From: Amylostereum areolatum
Taxonomy: Eukaryota > Basidiomycota > Agaricomycetes > Russulales > Stereaceae
Direction: 5' to 3'
Length of the DNA: 64,000 nt
NCBI GenBank assembly: GCA_012932865.1
Contig: SAXG01000043.1
Location: 329,174-393,173, forward strand
Below, piece by piece: positions 21,729-31,870 of the stretch. How positions within the stretch are numbered: the stretch's first letter is position 1; each line of letters opens with the position of its first letter. Below the pieces are notes generated by a model, which was not told where the DNA came from, did no database searches, and saw only the letters and a list, made by a program, of their open reading frames with translations. Both the position numbers and the translations under genes were made by a program.

Positions 21729-22148
21729 TGTCAGAAACACAGTTTATGAGACCGATGAACCGCCTAAGTCGCGACGATGGGAGGAGCGAGAAGAAAATAG
21801 ATTTGAGAGTGCCGGGGTCTAGGGTAGTGCAACGTGCGCTACAGTACCGTATGACGAGATGGACAGTCTAGGGATAAGGGAAGAGAAACACTGTCCTTAT
21901 ATACAAGTGGGTACGATGGTGCGATGCGATGCGATAGTGGTGCGAGCGGGGGGAACAATAAGAAAGGAGTCATGGGGCGGAGGACGAAGGTCCGGAGCAA
22001 TGATGTCATAGATAAGGATGTGGAACCCCACTCGGAAGTCCGGGCAATGACGTCGTTGAAGCATGTGATGCAAGGGAAAGTCATATGCCGTGATGCGTCG
22101 CGTGTACGAGGTCTGCAAACGAAGAGAGAAATGGAGCGATCCGTGACA
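21729..22148 (-). repeat. 5' LTR of A1 with self-priming signals
   Basis: 420 bp. On the element strand a TATATAA box is followed about 33 nt later by TAGACTGTCCA (plus-strand 21860-21870, reverse), the predicted transcript start. The primer-binding site TGGACAGTCTA (21716-21726, reverse) lies two bases beyond the LTR and is its exact 11-nt complement. Confidence 0.9.
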
Positions 22149-22254
22149 AACATTCAAATTAATTCATATTGGTCAGGCTATATACAGCAAGCATCAAGAC
22201 AAAAAATGACAAGAAATTTCAAGCAAAGAACCCAAGAATAGCCTCGACTTCAGC

Positions 22255-22540
22255 CCCCCCCTCTCCGACCTTCAAATCTGCGCCTCTCCGACCTTCAAAC
22301 CTGCGCCTCTCCGACCTTCAAACCTGCGCGCAAAGGTGCCGGTAGAGACGGAGAACGCAACGAACGACGGCCTTCATCGGCCGGGGCCGGGGGTGGTGGT
22401 GGTGGTGGTGGTGGTAGTGGTAGTGGTGGTGGTGGTGGTGGTGGTGGTGGTGGGCCGAATGGCCGAGCCGCCGTCGTCGACAGGCGGCTGAACGGCAGAG
22501 TGGGTACTAAAAAGGTGAGAAACTCACCTTCGCTTTGCGA
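22255..22540. repeat. uncharacterised repeat module, copy 2, with GGT microsatellite
   Basis: Begins with three tandem copies of a 23-bp unit (CTCTCCGACCTTCAAACCTG core), then GACGGCCTTCATCGG, a (GGT)n tract at about 22391-22452, GCCGCCGTCGTCGACAGG and a GGTGAGA site. It shares this order with 14373-14640, where the GGT tract is replaced by a less regular GGC/GGT stretch. Confidence 0.55.
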
Positions 22541-22679
22541 CTCGGAACTCACCTGGGCGGGGAATACACAGGTGGAGAGGGCATGCGAACGCCCGCGGTT
22601 TTGACGAAAGGACGAAACTTGAATGGAGGGAGGGAGGGTGGGTCGTAGAGGAAGAGCGGGAGTGGGGCCATGTGGGCAG

Positions 22680-23340
22680 AGGTGGTGGGCGGAGGTAAAG
22701 GGTGGTGGAGGCCGAAGGAGGACGCGGCGGGACGTCGAGAGGACGCGGTGGGACGGAGTAGGACGCGGAGGAACGTCACGTCGAAGTGGTGGAGGTTGAA
22801 GGAGGACGCGGAGGTCGACGGGGGACGCGGAGGTTGAAGGAGGACGCGGCGGGACGTCGAGAGGACGCGGTGGGACGGAGTAGGACGTGGAGGAACGTCA
22901 CGTCGAAGTGGTGGAGGTCGAAGGAGGACGCGGAGGTCGACGGAGGACGCGGAGGTCGAAGGAGGACGCGGAGGTCGAAGGAGGACGCGGAGGTCGAGGG
23001 AGGACGCGGCGGGACGTCGAGGGGGTGGAAGTCGAGGTGGTGGAGGACGAAGGAGGACGCGGCGGAAGGATGAGGACGCGGTGGGACGTCGAGAGGACGG
23101 GGCGGGGATGTCGAGGACGCGTTGAGGATGAGGACGCGGCGGGGACGGAGTAAGTAGGCGGCGGGGACGGAGTAGGCGGTGGAGGGACGTCGAGTTGGTG
23201 GAGGCCGAAGGAGGACGCGGCGGGACGTCGAGGCGGTGGAAGTCGAGGTGGTGGAGGACGAAGGAGGACGCGGTGGGAGGATGAGGGCGGGGCGGGGACG
23301 ACAAGAGGATCGGCGGGGACGACGCGGCGGGACGTCGAGA
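22680..23340. repeat. minisatellite, 19-bp unit with a 122-bp higher-order repeat
   Basis: Basic unit close to GGAGGTCGAAGGAGGACGC, with several nearly perfect copies at 22920-23000. A larger block starting GGGACGTCGAGAGGACGCGG at about 22730 recurs at about 22852. Strong purine bias on the plus strand. The long Pro/Arg/Ser-rich open frames on the opposite strand are a product of this composition and are not called as genes. Confidence 0.85.
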
Positions 23341-24091
23341 GGCGTGTGCACGCACCGTCTAAGGTGGCTGCCGGGCGGACTCATGGGTTTAACGAACACA
23401 TTTGCCCCAGTGTGTCTGTGATCGGGGGCAGGGGGGCGACGCACCCTTCCAAACAATACGCCGACCACCCCTCCTGAATGGGTTATCGGGACGCATCGCC
23501 CCGCCTTTCCTGCGGACGTCAGTCCTGATGTAACGCGGCCCTGTGCATCACGTTGTGCGACGCACGCACGGACGCAGGGGGTCGCGTACCACAACAGGGG
23601 CGGGACTAATGGGAGACGTCGGGTGGCGGCGGGATGGTGGGGGGCGGCGCCGTGCACGCGCGCGACGGTGAACGTGAATTCACCAACCGCGCAGGCGTGG
23701 ATGGCGGGGCCATGGAAACGGTGGCTGGGGAGAAGGCAGACCAATGATGCACCAACGCCGAAATGGCGCCTTTGAACGCCAGAGAAGGGGTTAGCGGATG
23801 GAGAGAGGAGACGTGTGGGGCGCTCACCCGGGAGCCAAGTGGAATCTCCAACCCAAACGCATCCTTCGCACAGCTTGAGGAGGGTAGAGGGGGCGGCGTG
23901 GGGACCCTGACGTCGTCGTTGGACGGAGCGCTGCGGATTGAAACGTAGAGGTGGTGGAATGAGTGGCGAAAGGGGCGGATGAGAAAGGATCGGGGAGGGA
24001 GGACGTGAAGGAGGCGCGCGAGGAGCAGGCTGAGTAGAGGTCGAGATGACCTTGGAACGAGAAGCAATGATGCGCCACTTAGATTTAAGGA
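23341..24091. other. gene-poor stretch
   Basis: Several open frames on both strands but none with a domain, splice chain or start context I can defend. GC-rich, with short purine runs at 23985-24010. Confidence 0.4.
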
Positions 24092-24160
24092 TATATGGTT
24101 AAGTGGTAATATGCTACATAGGTTCCAAAGGCTGGAGTTCAATCCCGCAGGAAGTCATTT
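24087..24160 (+). repeat. tRNA-like / SINE-head-like sequence
   Basis: ATGGTTAAGTGGTAAT at 24094-24109 resembles an RNA polymerase III A box, and GAGTTCAATCCCGC at 24135-24148 resembles a B box, with normal spacing. The T stem pairs with one mismatch, but the acceptor ends do not pair, so this is not a functional tRNA gene. It may be a tRNA pseudogene or the head of a SINE. Confidence 0.35.
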
Positions 24161-24257
24161 ATTTTGTAATCGAAATTGAAGCCGGGCACGGGACCTGTGC
24201 CTGGGGAGGGAGACAGATCAGATGCAACCGGTGTTAACAGCCGGATGCAACCAGTGA

Positions 24258-24437
24258 ACTGAACATCTACCGCATGCTGACGACAATGCCACTCTCGTAA
24301 TCGACATACCAGTGAGTACTGATATCTGTGCCATTTGCGGGCCATAACATAGACTAACTAGAAAATAGGATGACGATACGGGAAATGAAGAAAATATTCC
24401 TCCGAACCTTCCTGCGGCTCCAGCTACACCTAAATCT
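24258..24437 (+). pseudogene. Harbinger-neighbour gene, 5' fragment (split by element B)
   Basis: An open segment to 24311, a 57-nt GTGAGT..ATAG intron (24312-24368, CTAAC branch) and an exon 24369-24437 read DDDTGNEENIPPNLPAAPAT. The reading continues without loss of frame at 39056 once element B and one copy of its AATCT duplication are removed. The true 5' end is not visible: a TGA lies at 24255-24257 and no start is found. See 39051-39455 for the rest. Confidence 0.6.
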
Positions 24438-24894
24438 TGTCATGAACGGTCTATAATTTTCTTTTTACTTTACATCGGTTACACGCTTTAGGACTTATCG
24501 ACTTATCACCGGTCCGGCTCCACCTTGGCCTGGACCCGGCTCATCTATATCCCGCCCGGACCCACGTGACTCATCTTGGTCCGGGTCTGACTCCTTTCTC
24601 TTGACTCATGCTGTACGATACTGACTCATGCTGTGCTCTTTTACATACGACTGCTTACTTATACTTGGTCTGCTTACTGATCGCCGTGTATTGGTTGCTT
24701 ACCTAAGTCTCTCTCCTCTTGTGTATATAAGGCTTGCTCTCGCTGTACATATTCCTTATCTCGAGCTAGTCAATTCTACCGACTTTGCTTGCTTTCCCTC
24801 GTCTGTCGCCGTGTCTGATCGGCTTCCCTCTGTCGTCCTCTTCCTCTGTCAGCTTTGTCGTAACTTGGTGCTGTCGCACTAGTCGTTGCTGACA
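24438..24894 (+). repeat. 5' LTR of B with self-priming signals
   Basis: 457 bp from TGTCATG to GCTGACA. TATATAA is at 24724-24730. The predicted transcript start ATCTCGAGCT is at 24758-24767, 34 nt on. Two bases after the LTR, AGCTCGAGAT at 24897-24906 is its exact 10-nt complement. Confidence 0.93.
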
Positions 24895-25365
24895 TAAGCT
24901 CGAGATCTGTTTACTCTTGCACCACCCTACGACCGTCCCTACGTACTGTAGCGTAGTAGTAGTAGTACCCATCTGGTACTGACCTTGTTCTTCCCCCGTG
25001 CCGCCCTAGACCGTTGCCCCCAGAGTACGCGACTCGTTACCCTGACATTGTGGTCGTGCGCACGTATACCGGTGCCGGCTTGACGTTTCCTCGAAACGTT
25101 ACACCTACTCGAGACTCTCCAATACCAGGAGTTGAAAGCTCAGAGGTGACAGTAGAAGGTGCACCTTTGGTGTAGGAAACGAGTAAAAGCGGCGAAAGGA
25201 AAGCGGTTTAGGAAGTCTTTGGGCTCGTGTCCCCTAGACGAAGAGACAGCCAACAGGTCGAGAAGACTGAGGCAGACCGTCTTGCGATCTCATAACAGAA
25301 CCACCTTCCCTCGACAAAATCTTCCCTTGCCGCACAGAGTAACCATTTCGACTGGGGGCTCGTGC

Positions 25366-25767
25366 ATGGAAGATTGGCGCTTGCAAGTACAAGAATTCAT
25401 CCCCATCAGCCACGACGCTATCATCTCCCTCATCAACGAATCTAAAGACCCTTGGGCCTGGCACAATTGGAAGGTCGCCCTCGGCGTAGAAGAACTTGAA
25501 GACTCCATCATAGACATCCACTTCTATCGCCTCAAAATAAGCGAACAAGGAAACGGAAACCTCTACGTCTACTCCTGCCCATACGTCACCTACCGCTACA
25601 AACTCGAGCAACCCCCAAAATCCTTCTACGCGCCCAACGAGAAAATACCAGTAGACACTCGACACACCCACCGCCTCCTTACACCAGGCAACACCCCCAG
25701 CCCCACACCAGAGCCAGAGGTCATCGACCTCACCCAGCCAGAGGTCATCGACCTCACCCACTTATAA
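25366..25767 (+). CDS. B upstream coding segment 1, ending in TAA
   Basis: ATG at 25366, inside a longer open frame from 25159, to TAA 25765-25767. Contains NESKDPWAWHNWKVALGVEE and a Pro/Thr-rich tail in which EVIDLT occurs twice; VIDLT with acidic neighbours looks like a SUMO-interaction motif. After the stop the same frame stays open into the gag start. It is positioned like segment 1 of family A, with weak similarity (DPW, then Tyr-rich beta-like stretches). Function is not known. Confidence 0.6.
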   Translation: MEDWRLQVQEFIPISHDAIISLINESKDPWAWHNWKVALGVEELEDSIIDIHFYRLKISEQGNGNLYVYSCPYVTYRYKLEQPPKSFYAPNEKIPVDTRHTHRLLTPGNTPSPTPEPEVIDLTQPEVIDLTHL

Positions 25768-27332
25768 ACAATTCCCTCGTTCGGACTCAACGGCTCCGAC
25801 TCCAGTTCTGACTCCGACACCGACATTGAGGACGAAAACTGCTACATATATCCCCTCCCTCTAGGCTTCACTGAACGAGGAAACGACTTCTTTGTCCAAC
25901 TCGGAGACACCACTGTCGAAGTCGCCTTCGTAGCAACCCAAACAAGTGGCATCAGTTGGTACTTCGCCAACGAAAGCCAAGACGACCTCACTGAAGCCGA
26001 CTTCAACCTCATCGCCGCCTCCGCCCTACCGCCTGTCACCGACGAAGACTTCTCCGACCTCGACGAACCAATCATGGCTGCCCAGTGGATCCGCACCGAC
26101 CCCCAACCCCCTCTCCCCGCCGAGCTTGCCAACTGCACCGAAATCGGTGGAACATGGAACATCGTCATCGGCCAAACTGGCTCTCCCATCCAACACATGA
26201 ATAACGGCACCGACAATGCCTGGCTCATGGAAGTAAATGGCCAATGGGTCGCCATCCCTGCCGTGCTTGTTGCTGCCCTCAACCTGCCACCCCCCCACCG
26301 TCAACGTCACGGCCCCCCCCCATCACCGTCAACCCCCCTGCGGTCACTGTTAGTGCCCCAGCCGCCGCCGCTGCCAGACCCCCCCGAAAGAAAGTCCACG
26401 CGAAAACTCCTGAAGGCTTCTCTGGGAAACGAGAGGACTTCAATGACTGGATGCGGTCGTGCGAGGAATACATGCGAGCCGCTGAGGATGACCTCGTGAC
26501 GGACAAGGACAAAGTCCTCTTCATTCTCACCTACATGACGGGGGAGGCAGCACGCACCTTGAAGGCCGAGTATGAGGATGCACACTTGGCCAATGGAGCC
26601 ATGGTCGCCTGGGTGGACTTCCACAAAGCACTCAAAGGGGCCTTCACCGACGTCAATGAGCAGCACCGTGCCGCAGTCGAACTGGACGGGTTCAAACAGA
26701 CGAAGGGTACCACTGCCCATGAATACTTCGCCAAGTTCGAGCAACTCGCAAGGAAGGCAGGATACTCCACGGTGCAGGACCCTATCCACCTCATGCAGCT
26801 GCTCAAACACAACGTCTACTATCGGACCATCGACTCCATCTACGACAGCGGTCACGTTCCTCAGAAATATGAGGACCTCAAAGAGCGCATCATCCTGATC
26901 GACGGTCTGCGACAGGAGCGGGAGGACCTTAAGACCCAGCGCAGTGGACCCGTGCAGAACCAAAAACCCAAAGGACAAGGATCGTCCAATGGGCAACAAG
27001 GGGGGCAGGTCCCATGGCGCCGCGATGGAACCGGCACGGTGCACGGTGGCAAAGGTCAGCCGATGGACGTCAACCGTGTCGACATCAAGGGGCGATGCTT
27101 CCTCTTCGGACAGAATGGCCACCAGGTGCGGGACTGCAGGGTGGACGTAAAGAACATCCGAGACATGTGGGGGAGGGACCGGTACATGGAACCACCAAAG
27201 CGGGAGGCTCGAGCACAGACGTTCGAGACGCCCACCGCCTGGGCTAGGAGCCTGTCGGCCGAAGATCGGAAAAGCGTGATGGACGTGCTTCAAGCTCAGC
27301 CGAAGGTGGAGGAGAAGAAGGAGGGTTTTTGA
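25768..27332 (+). pseudogene. gag: B upstream segment 2 plus Gag, frame broken
   Basis: Directly after the TAA the frame stays open (acidic, with SDSSSDSDTDIEDE) to ATG 26074 (MAAQWIRTDPQPPLPAELAN) and on to about 26290. C-runs at 26288-26296 and 26313-26321 each appear one base too long, moving the frame. The capsid-like domain then reads to TGA 27330-27332 (TPEGFSGKREDFNDWM, AFTDVNEQHRAAVELDGFKQ). The zinc knuckle near 27096 reads CFLFGQNGHQVRDC, with Phe in place of the second Cys. The gag stop overlaps a T5 run (27326-27330), as in family A. The C-run breaks could be slippage or assembly errors, but the knuckle change is a substitution. Confidence 0.85.
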
Positions 27333-30300
27333 GGGGGCTGACGATGTACACGGCATCTGAAGCCCAAGTTTCTGTTTCTCGCTCGTCTGGTTTTGTGGCG
27401 CCTCGGTGGCCTGGTTCTCGTTTACATATGCGCATTGTTGATTCGGACTGTACTACTACGGGGGATATCCCCATTATGACTTCTCTTACGGACTCTATCG
27501 GTACGGGCACGCGTCCCGTTGTTATTTTAGATACTCAGGCTTCGATTTGTGAGCCTTCGGCTTTGGATATGGCTTCGGTTTCGGCTTCAGTTTTGGATAC
27601 GGCTTTGGATACGGACTCGGTTTTGGATATGGACCCTGTGAAGTCAGGGACAATGCCGTGCGATGGAAGGGGCACGGCGCCCAAATCATGTTATATGGCA
27701 CCTGGAACGGCTCAATGGACGCTTCGTCGCTTAAGGGAAGACAAACCCGAAAGTGCGATTGCAATCCTTCGCATCTGGACACACCACCGACGCCGTGACG
27801 AGGCTACTTATGAAGCCATCAAGGAAATAACTGGCATGGGAGACGAGTTAGCATGTCAAGCTCTACTAGAGCTCGCCACTCCTATGCAGTTCATACGCTC
27901 CGCCAGCGCCAAGGAACAAACGGTCATTCCCACACAACTGGTGGTAGATTCCAAATGCATTGTCAAAGCTCTCGCACTCCTGGACAGTGGTTGCACTGGC
28001 TCGTGTATCAACACGAAGTTTGTGCAGGAAAATCACATCCCCACGCGACGGACTGCTCGCCCAATCCCAGTACGAAATGCAGACGGCACTCTCAACACAG
28101 GAGGTCCCATCACGGAATATGTCACACTTCGCCTAAATATTCAAGACCATGAAGAAAACATTGACCTGGCGGTCTCCAATCTAGGAGATACGGACCTTTT
28201 CATTGGACATGAGTGGCTAAAGAAGCACAACCCTCACATCGACTGGAAATCCGGGTCAATTGAATTCGACCGATGCCCTATCAGCTGCTCTCGTCCCCCT
28301 CCCCTCCTCAATATCGATGAGGATGAAGAGGAGGAGGAAGAGCCAGTCCACATGGAAAAGGACAAGCAGCTGTTTGCTTTCGACTGGGATGGCTACAAAG
28401 CGACATACCACATCCGGACCCATGCATCGGACATTGCAATTGAAGAGCACGCTAAGAAAAAGGAACAGACCTTCTCTGAGCGAGTCCCAACGGCGTACCA
28501 CGAATTCAAGGACATCTTTGACAAAGACGACTTCGACAAGCTCCCTGAGCGACGCCCATGGGACCACGCCATTGAGCTCACTCCTAACTTCAAACCGGTC
28601 GATTGCAAAGTTTACCCCCTCACATTGGACGAGCAGAAGCAACTGGACGCCTTTTTGGAAGAGAACCTGAGATCTGGCCGGATCCAACCATCCAAATCAC
28701 CCATGGCCTCCCCATTCTTCTTCATCAAGAAAAAAGACGGCTCGCTACGTCCTGTGCAGGACTATCGAAAGCTCAATGAGATGACAATAAAGAACCGTTA
28801 CCCGCTCCTGCTCATCCAAGAGTTGGTTGACAAACTTAAAGGAGCACGGCACTTTACCAAGCTCGATGTCCGATGGGGGTACAACAATGTTCGGATTAAA
28901 GAAGGGGACGAGTGGAAAGCTGCATTCCGCACGAACAAAGGTCTCTACGAGCCTACGGTCATGTTCTTTGGACTCACCAACTCCCCGTCTACGTTCCAAG
29001 CCATGATGAATGACCTGTTCAAAGACTTGATCCACCAAGGAGTCGTGGTCGTCTATTTGGACGACATCCTCATCTTCACACATACGCTAGAAGAACATCG
29101 TCGAATAGTCAAGGAGGTCCTTCGGATCCTGCGAGAAAACAAACTCTATCTGAAGCCAGAAAAGTGCGAGTTTGAGAAGGCAGAAATCGAATACCTGGGC
29201 ATGATTGTCGGTGGAGGAAGGGTTCGCATGGATCCAGCAAAGGTCGCGGCAATCACCAATTGGCCAGCCCCCAAAACGAAGAAACAACTTCAATCATTTT
29301 GGGGCTTTTGCAACTTCTACCGTCGCTTTATCAAGGACTTCAGCGGCATTGCTCACCCAATGACTAAACTCACTGGGAAGACGGAATGGGTCTGGGACAC
29401 CCCACAGCAGGAGGCTTTTGAGGAACTCAAGCGACGTATAACATCGCAGCCAGTTCTAGCAATCCCTACAGACGATGGGCAGTTCCGTGTCGAGGCGGAC
29501 TCCTCTGACTATGCCACGGGCGCGGTACTTTCGCAACAACAGGACAATGGCAAATGGCACCCGGTCGCCTTCCTCTCAAAGTCCCTCAGCGAAGCTGAGA
29601 GGAACTATGAGATTTATGACAAGGAATTACTGGCTATCATGACGGCGCTAGAGGAATGGAGACAATACCTCATGGGGGCACGACAGGAGTTTGAAATCTG
29701 GTCGGATCATCGCAATCTCACGTACTTCCGCAAGGCGCAGAAGCTAAATCGGAGACAAGCACGATGGTTAACGGAGCTACAAGAGTATCATTGTACGCTA
29801 CTCCACAAGCCTGGCAAAACAATGGGTAAACCCGATGCTATTTCCTGACTAGCGGGCCTTGAGAAGGGGGAGAAAGACAATGAAAACATTGTCCTCCTGA
29901 AACCAGAACTCTTTCGCGCCCTCGACCATGCAGGAATTATAACCAATGGACCTGACAATGTCTTCATTGAGCGGATTCAGGAGGCTACCTTACTCCGAGA
30001 CCATGCAGTAGAACGCGCCTTAGCACTCAAAGTGAAGGGATGGCTGGAACATGCAGATGGAACGATCACCTGGCAACACAGACTCTATGTCCCAAGAGAC
30101 AAAGGACTCCGTGCAGACATCATCCAAGCTCATCATGACGGCCCGCTTGTCGGTCATCCAGGATGATACAAGACCCATGAGCTCATCACGCGCAACTACT
30201 GGTGGCCTGCCATTAGAGACGATGTCCGGAAATATGTTGAAGGATGTGAGACCTGCCAACGTACCAAGATTAGACATGATCGCATTGCCGCTCCACTCCA

Positions 30301-31505
30301 CCCACATGACCTGCCACAAGCGCCTTGGGAGCATGTATCCATCGACTTTGTCATGCCGCTCCCAGTCTTGGATGGAAAAGACGCCATCTGCAATGTGAAC
30401 TGCATGGGTACCAAGCAGGTTGTATTCTGGGCCACGACCAAAGACCTAACGGAGGACGAACTCGCCTTCGAGTACCTACGCGAGGTGGTCCCCCATCATG
30501 GAATTCCTAGAAAGATCGTCAGCGACCGTGGCAGCGTGTTTGTCTCCAAATTCACCACGGCATTGTTCCAACTGTTAGGCATTGAAGGGAACCCGTCCAC
30601 GGCGTATCACCCTCAGACGGACGGACAGACCGAACGCTCCAACATGACCATGGAAAACTACCTTCGCATCTTCGTCAATCAACGACAGGACAATTGGACA
30701 CATTACCTCCCACTTGCCATGACTGCGCTCAACAACATGGTCCATAGTTCGATTGGGATGTCTCCCAACTTTGCCAACTATGGTCGGGAACTCTACCTGG
30801 GGACAAACCCTCGACGTGAGACAGACAACCCATCGGCGAACGAGTTTGCACAACGCATGCGAGACATCTATGAGGAAGCCCGCTCTGCGCTAAAGGCAGC
30901 ACAGGACGATCAAAAGTGCTTTTACGATCGCAAGAAGGACGAAACCAATAGATTACAAAATTGGCAACTTCGTCTGGCTGGAAGCCAAGACCAGAGATGG
31001 CCAAACCGTAATCAAAACGGCACGTCCTATGCAAAAGCTAGATGACAAGCGCTTTGGTCCTTTCGAAATCCTGGAAAAAGTCGGAGCATCGGCTTACAAG
31101 CTTCGCCTCCCTACATCCTGGTCACGAAAACATCCGGTCTTCAACGAGTCCCTCCTATCTCCACACAACGGTCCCGCCTTTGACAATCAGAAAGCACCTA
31201 CACCTCCACCGCCAGAGTTAGTCCAAGGAGAGGAAGTCTATGAGGTCGAAAAGATTATAGACTCCAAGAAGGTTGGTCGCGGCTTCAAGTACCTCGTCAA
31301 ATGGAAAGGCTACCCAGACAATGACAATACTTGGGAGCCTCTCACCAATCTCCAGAATGCCAAGAAACGCATTGACGACTTCCACCGTGAACATCCGGGT
31401 GCCCCGAAACCTGCACGCCTTAATCGTTGGAAACTCCTGTCGGAGGAAGAAACTGGATCTGATTACGACGAGGACGTCGAATCTAAGGAAGGGGTGATGT
31501 CATGA
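27326..31505 (+). pseudogene. pol: B Pol polyprotein, two nonsense codons and a frameshift
   Basis: Open in the -1 frame from the gag-end T5. An N-terminal stretch with repeated Leu-Asp-Thr/Met units precedes the protease (LALLDSGCTGS, near 27980). The reverse transcriptase has RRPWDHAIELTP, SPFFFIKKKDG and YLDD (29053-29064), then RNase H (EADSSDYATGAV). TGA at 29846-29848 truncates the reading after RNase H. A second TGA lies at 30164-30166 within the integrase zinc finger. Both stand where relatives have CGA Arg codons, so both fit C-to-T at CpG. The integrase core follows (SIDFVMPLP, HPQTDGQTERSN). A one-base gain near 30950 shifts the frame before the C-terminal module and chromodomain (YLVKWKGYPDNDNTWEPL). 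Non-functional. Confidence 0.93.
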
Positions 31506-31870
31506 ACGGTCTATAATTTTCTTTTTACTTTACATCGGTTACACGCTTTAGGACTTATCGACTTATCACCGGTCCGGCTCCACCTTGGCCCGGACCCGGC
31601 TCATCTATATCCCGCCCGGACCCACGTGACTCATCTCGGTCCGGGTCTGACTCCTTTCTCTTGACTCATGCTGTACGATACTGACTCATGCTGTGCTCTT
31701 TTACATACGACTGCTTACTTATACTTGGTCTGCTTACTGATCGCCGTGTATTGGTTGCTTACCTAAGTCTCTCTCCTCTTGTGTATATAAGGCTCGCTCT
31801 CGCTGTACATATTCCTTATCTCGAGCTAGTCAATTCTACCGACTTTGCTTGCTTTCCCTCGTCTATCGCC
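31498..31870 (+). repeat. 3' LTR of B, left part
   Basis: Matches the 5' LTR of B from its first base and is interrupted at 31870 by A2. TCGCC at 31866-31870 is one copy of A2's target-site duplication. Confidence 0.96.

Larger units (their letters stand above)
15062..22148 (-). mobile_element. full-length Ty3/gypsy chromovirus, family A copy 1 (A1)
   Basis: A 7087-bp LTR retrotransposon read on the minus strand, with LTRs 15062-15481 (3') and 21729-22148 (5') and a 5-bp target-site duplication AACAT at 15057-15061 and 22149-22153. The polypurine tract (AAAGGGGGGG on the element strand) abuts the 3' LTR at 15484-15494. A primer-binding site is at 21716-21726. Order: 5' LTR, upstream coding segments, gag, pol (protease, reverse transcriptase, RNase H, integrase, chromodomain), 3' LTR. 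The LTRs differ at 5 of 420 positions. Pol has no stop from the gag end to the LTR. A shared frame break at the start of gag is the only visible lesion, so it could be recently active. Confidence 0.97.

Noticed and set aside
22549..23744. Two Pro/Arg/Ser-rich minus-strand open frames of 268 and 322 codons
   Set aside because: They are produced by the purine-biased minisatellite and show no start context, domain or splice evidence.
24897..24906. tRNA-primed primer-binding site for B
   Set aside because: The site does not begin with TGG as a tRNA CCA end would require, while it pairs exactly with the element's own predicted transcript start.
26307..27356. 349-codon open frame on the minus strand
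   Set aside because: It is the antisense shadow of the B gag gene. The plus strand carries capsid and zinc-knuckle motifs.
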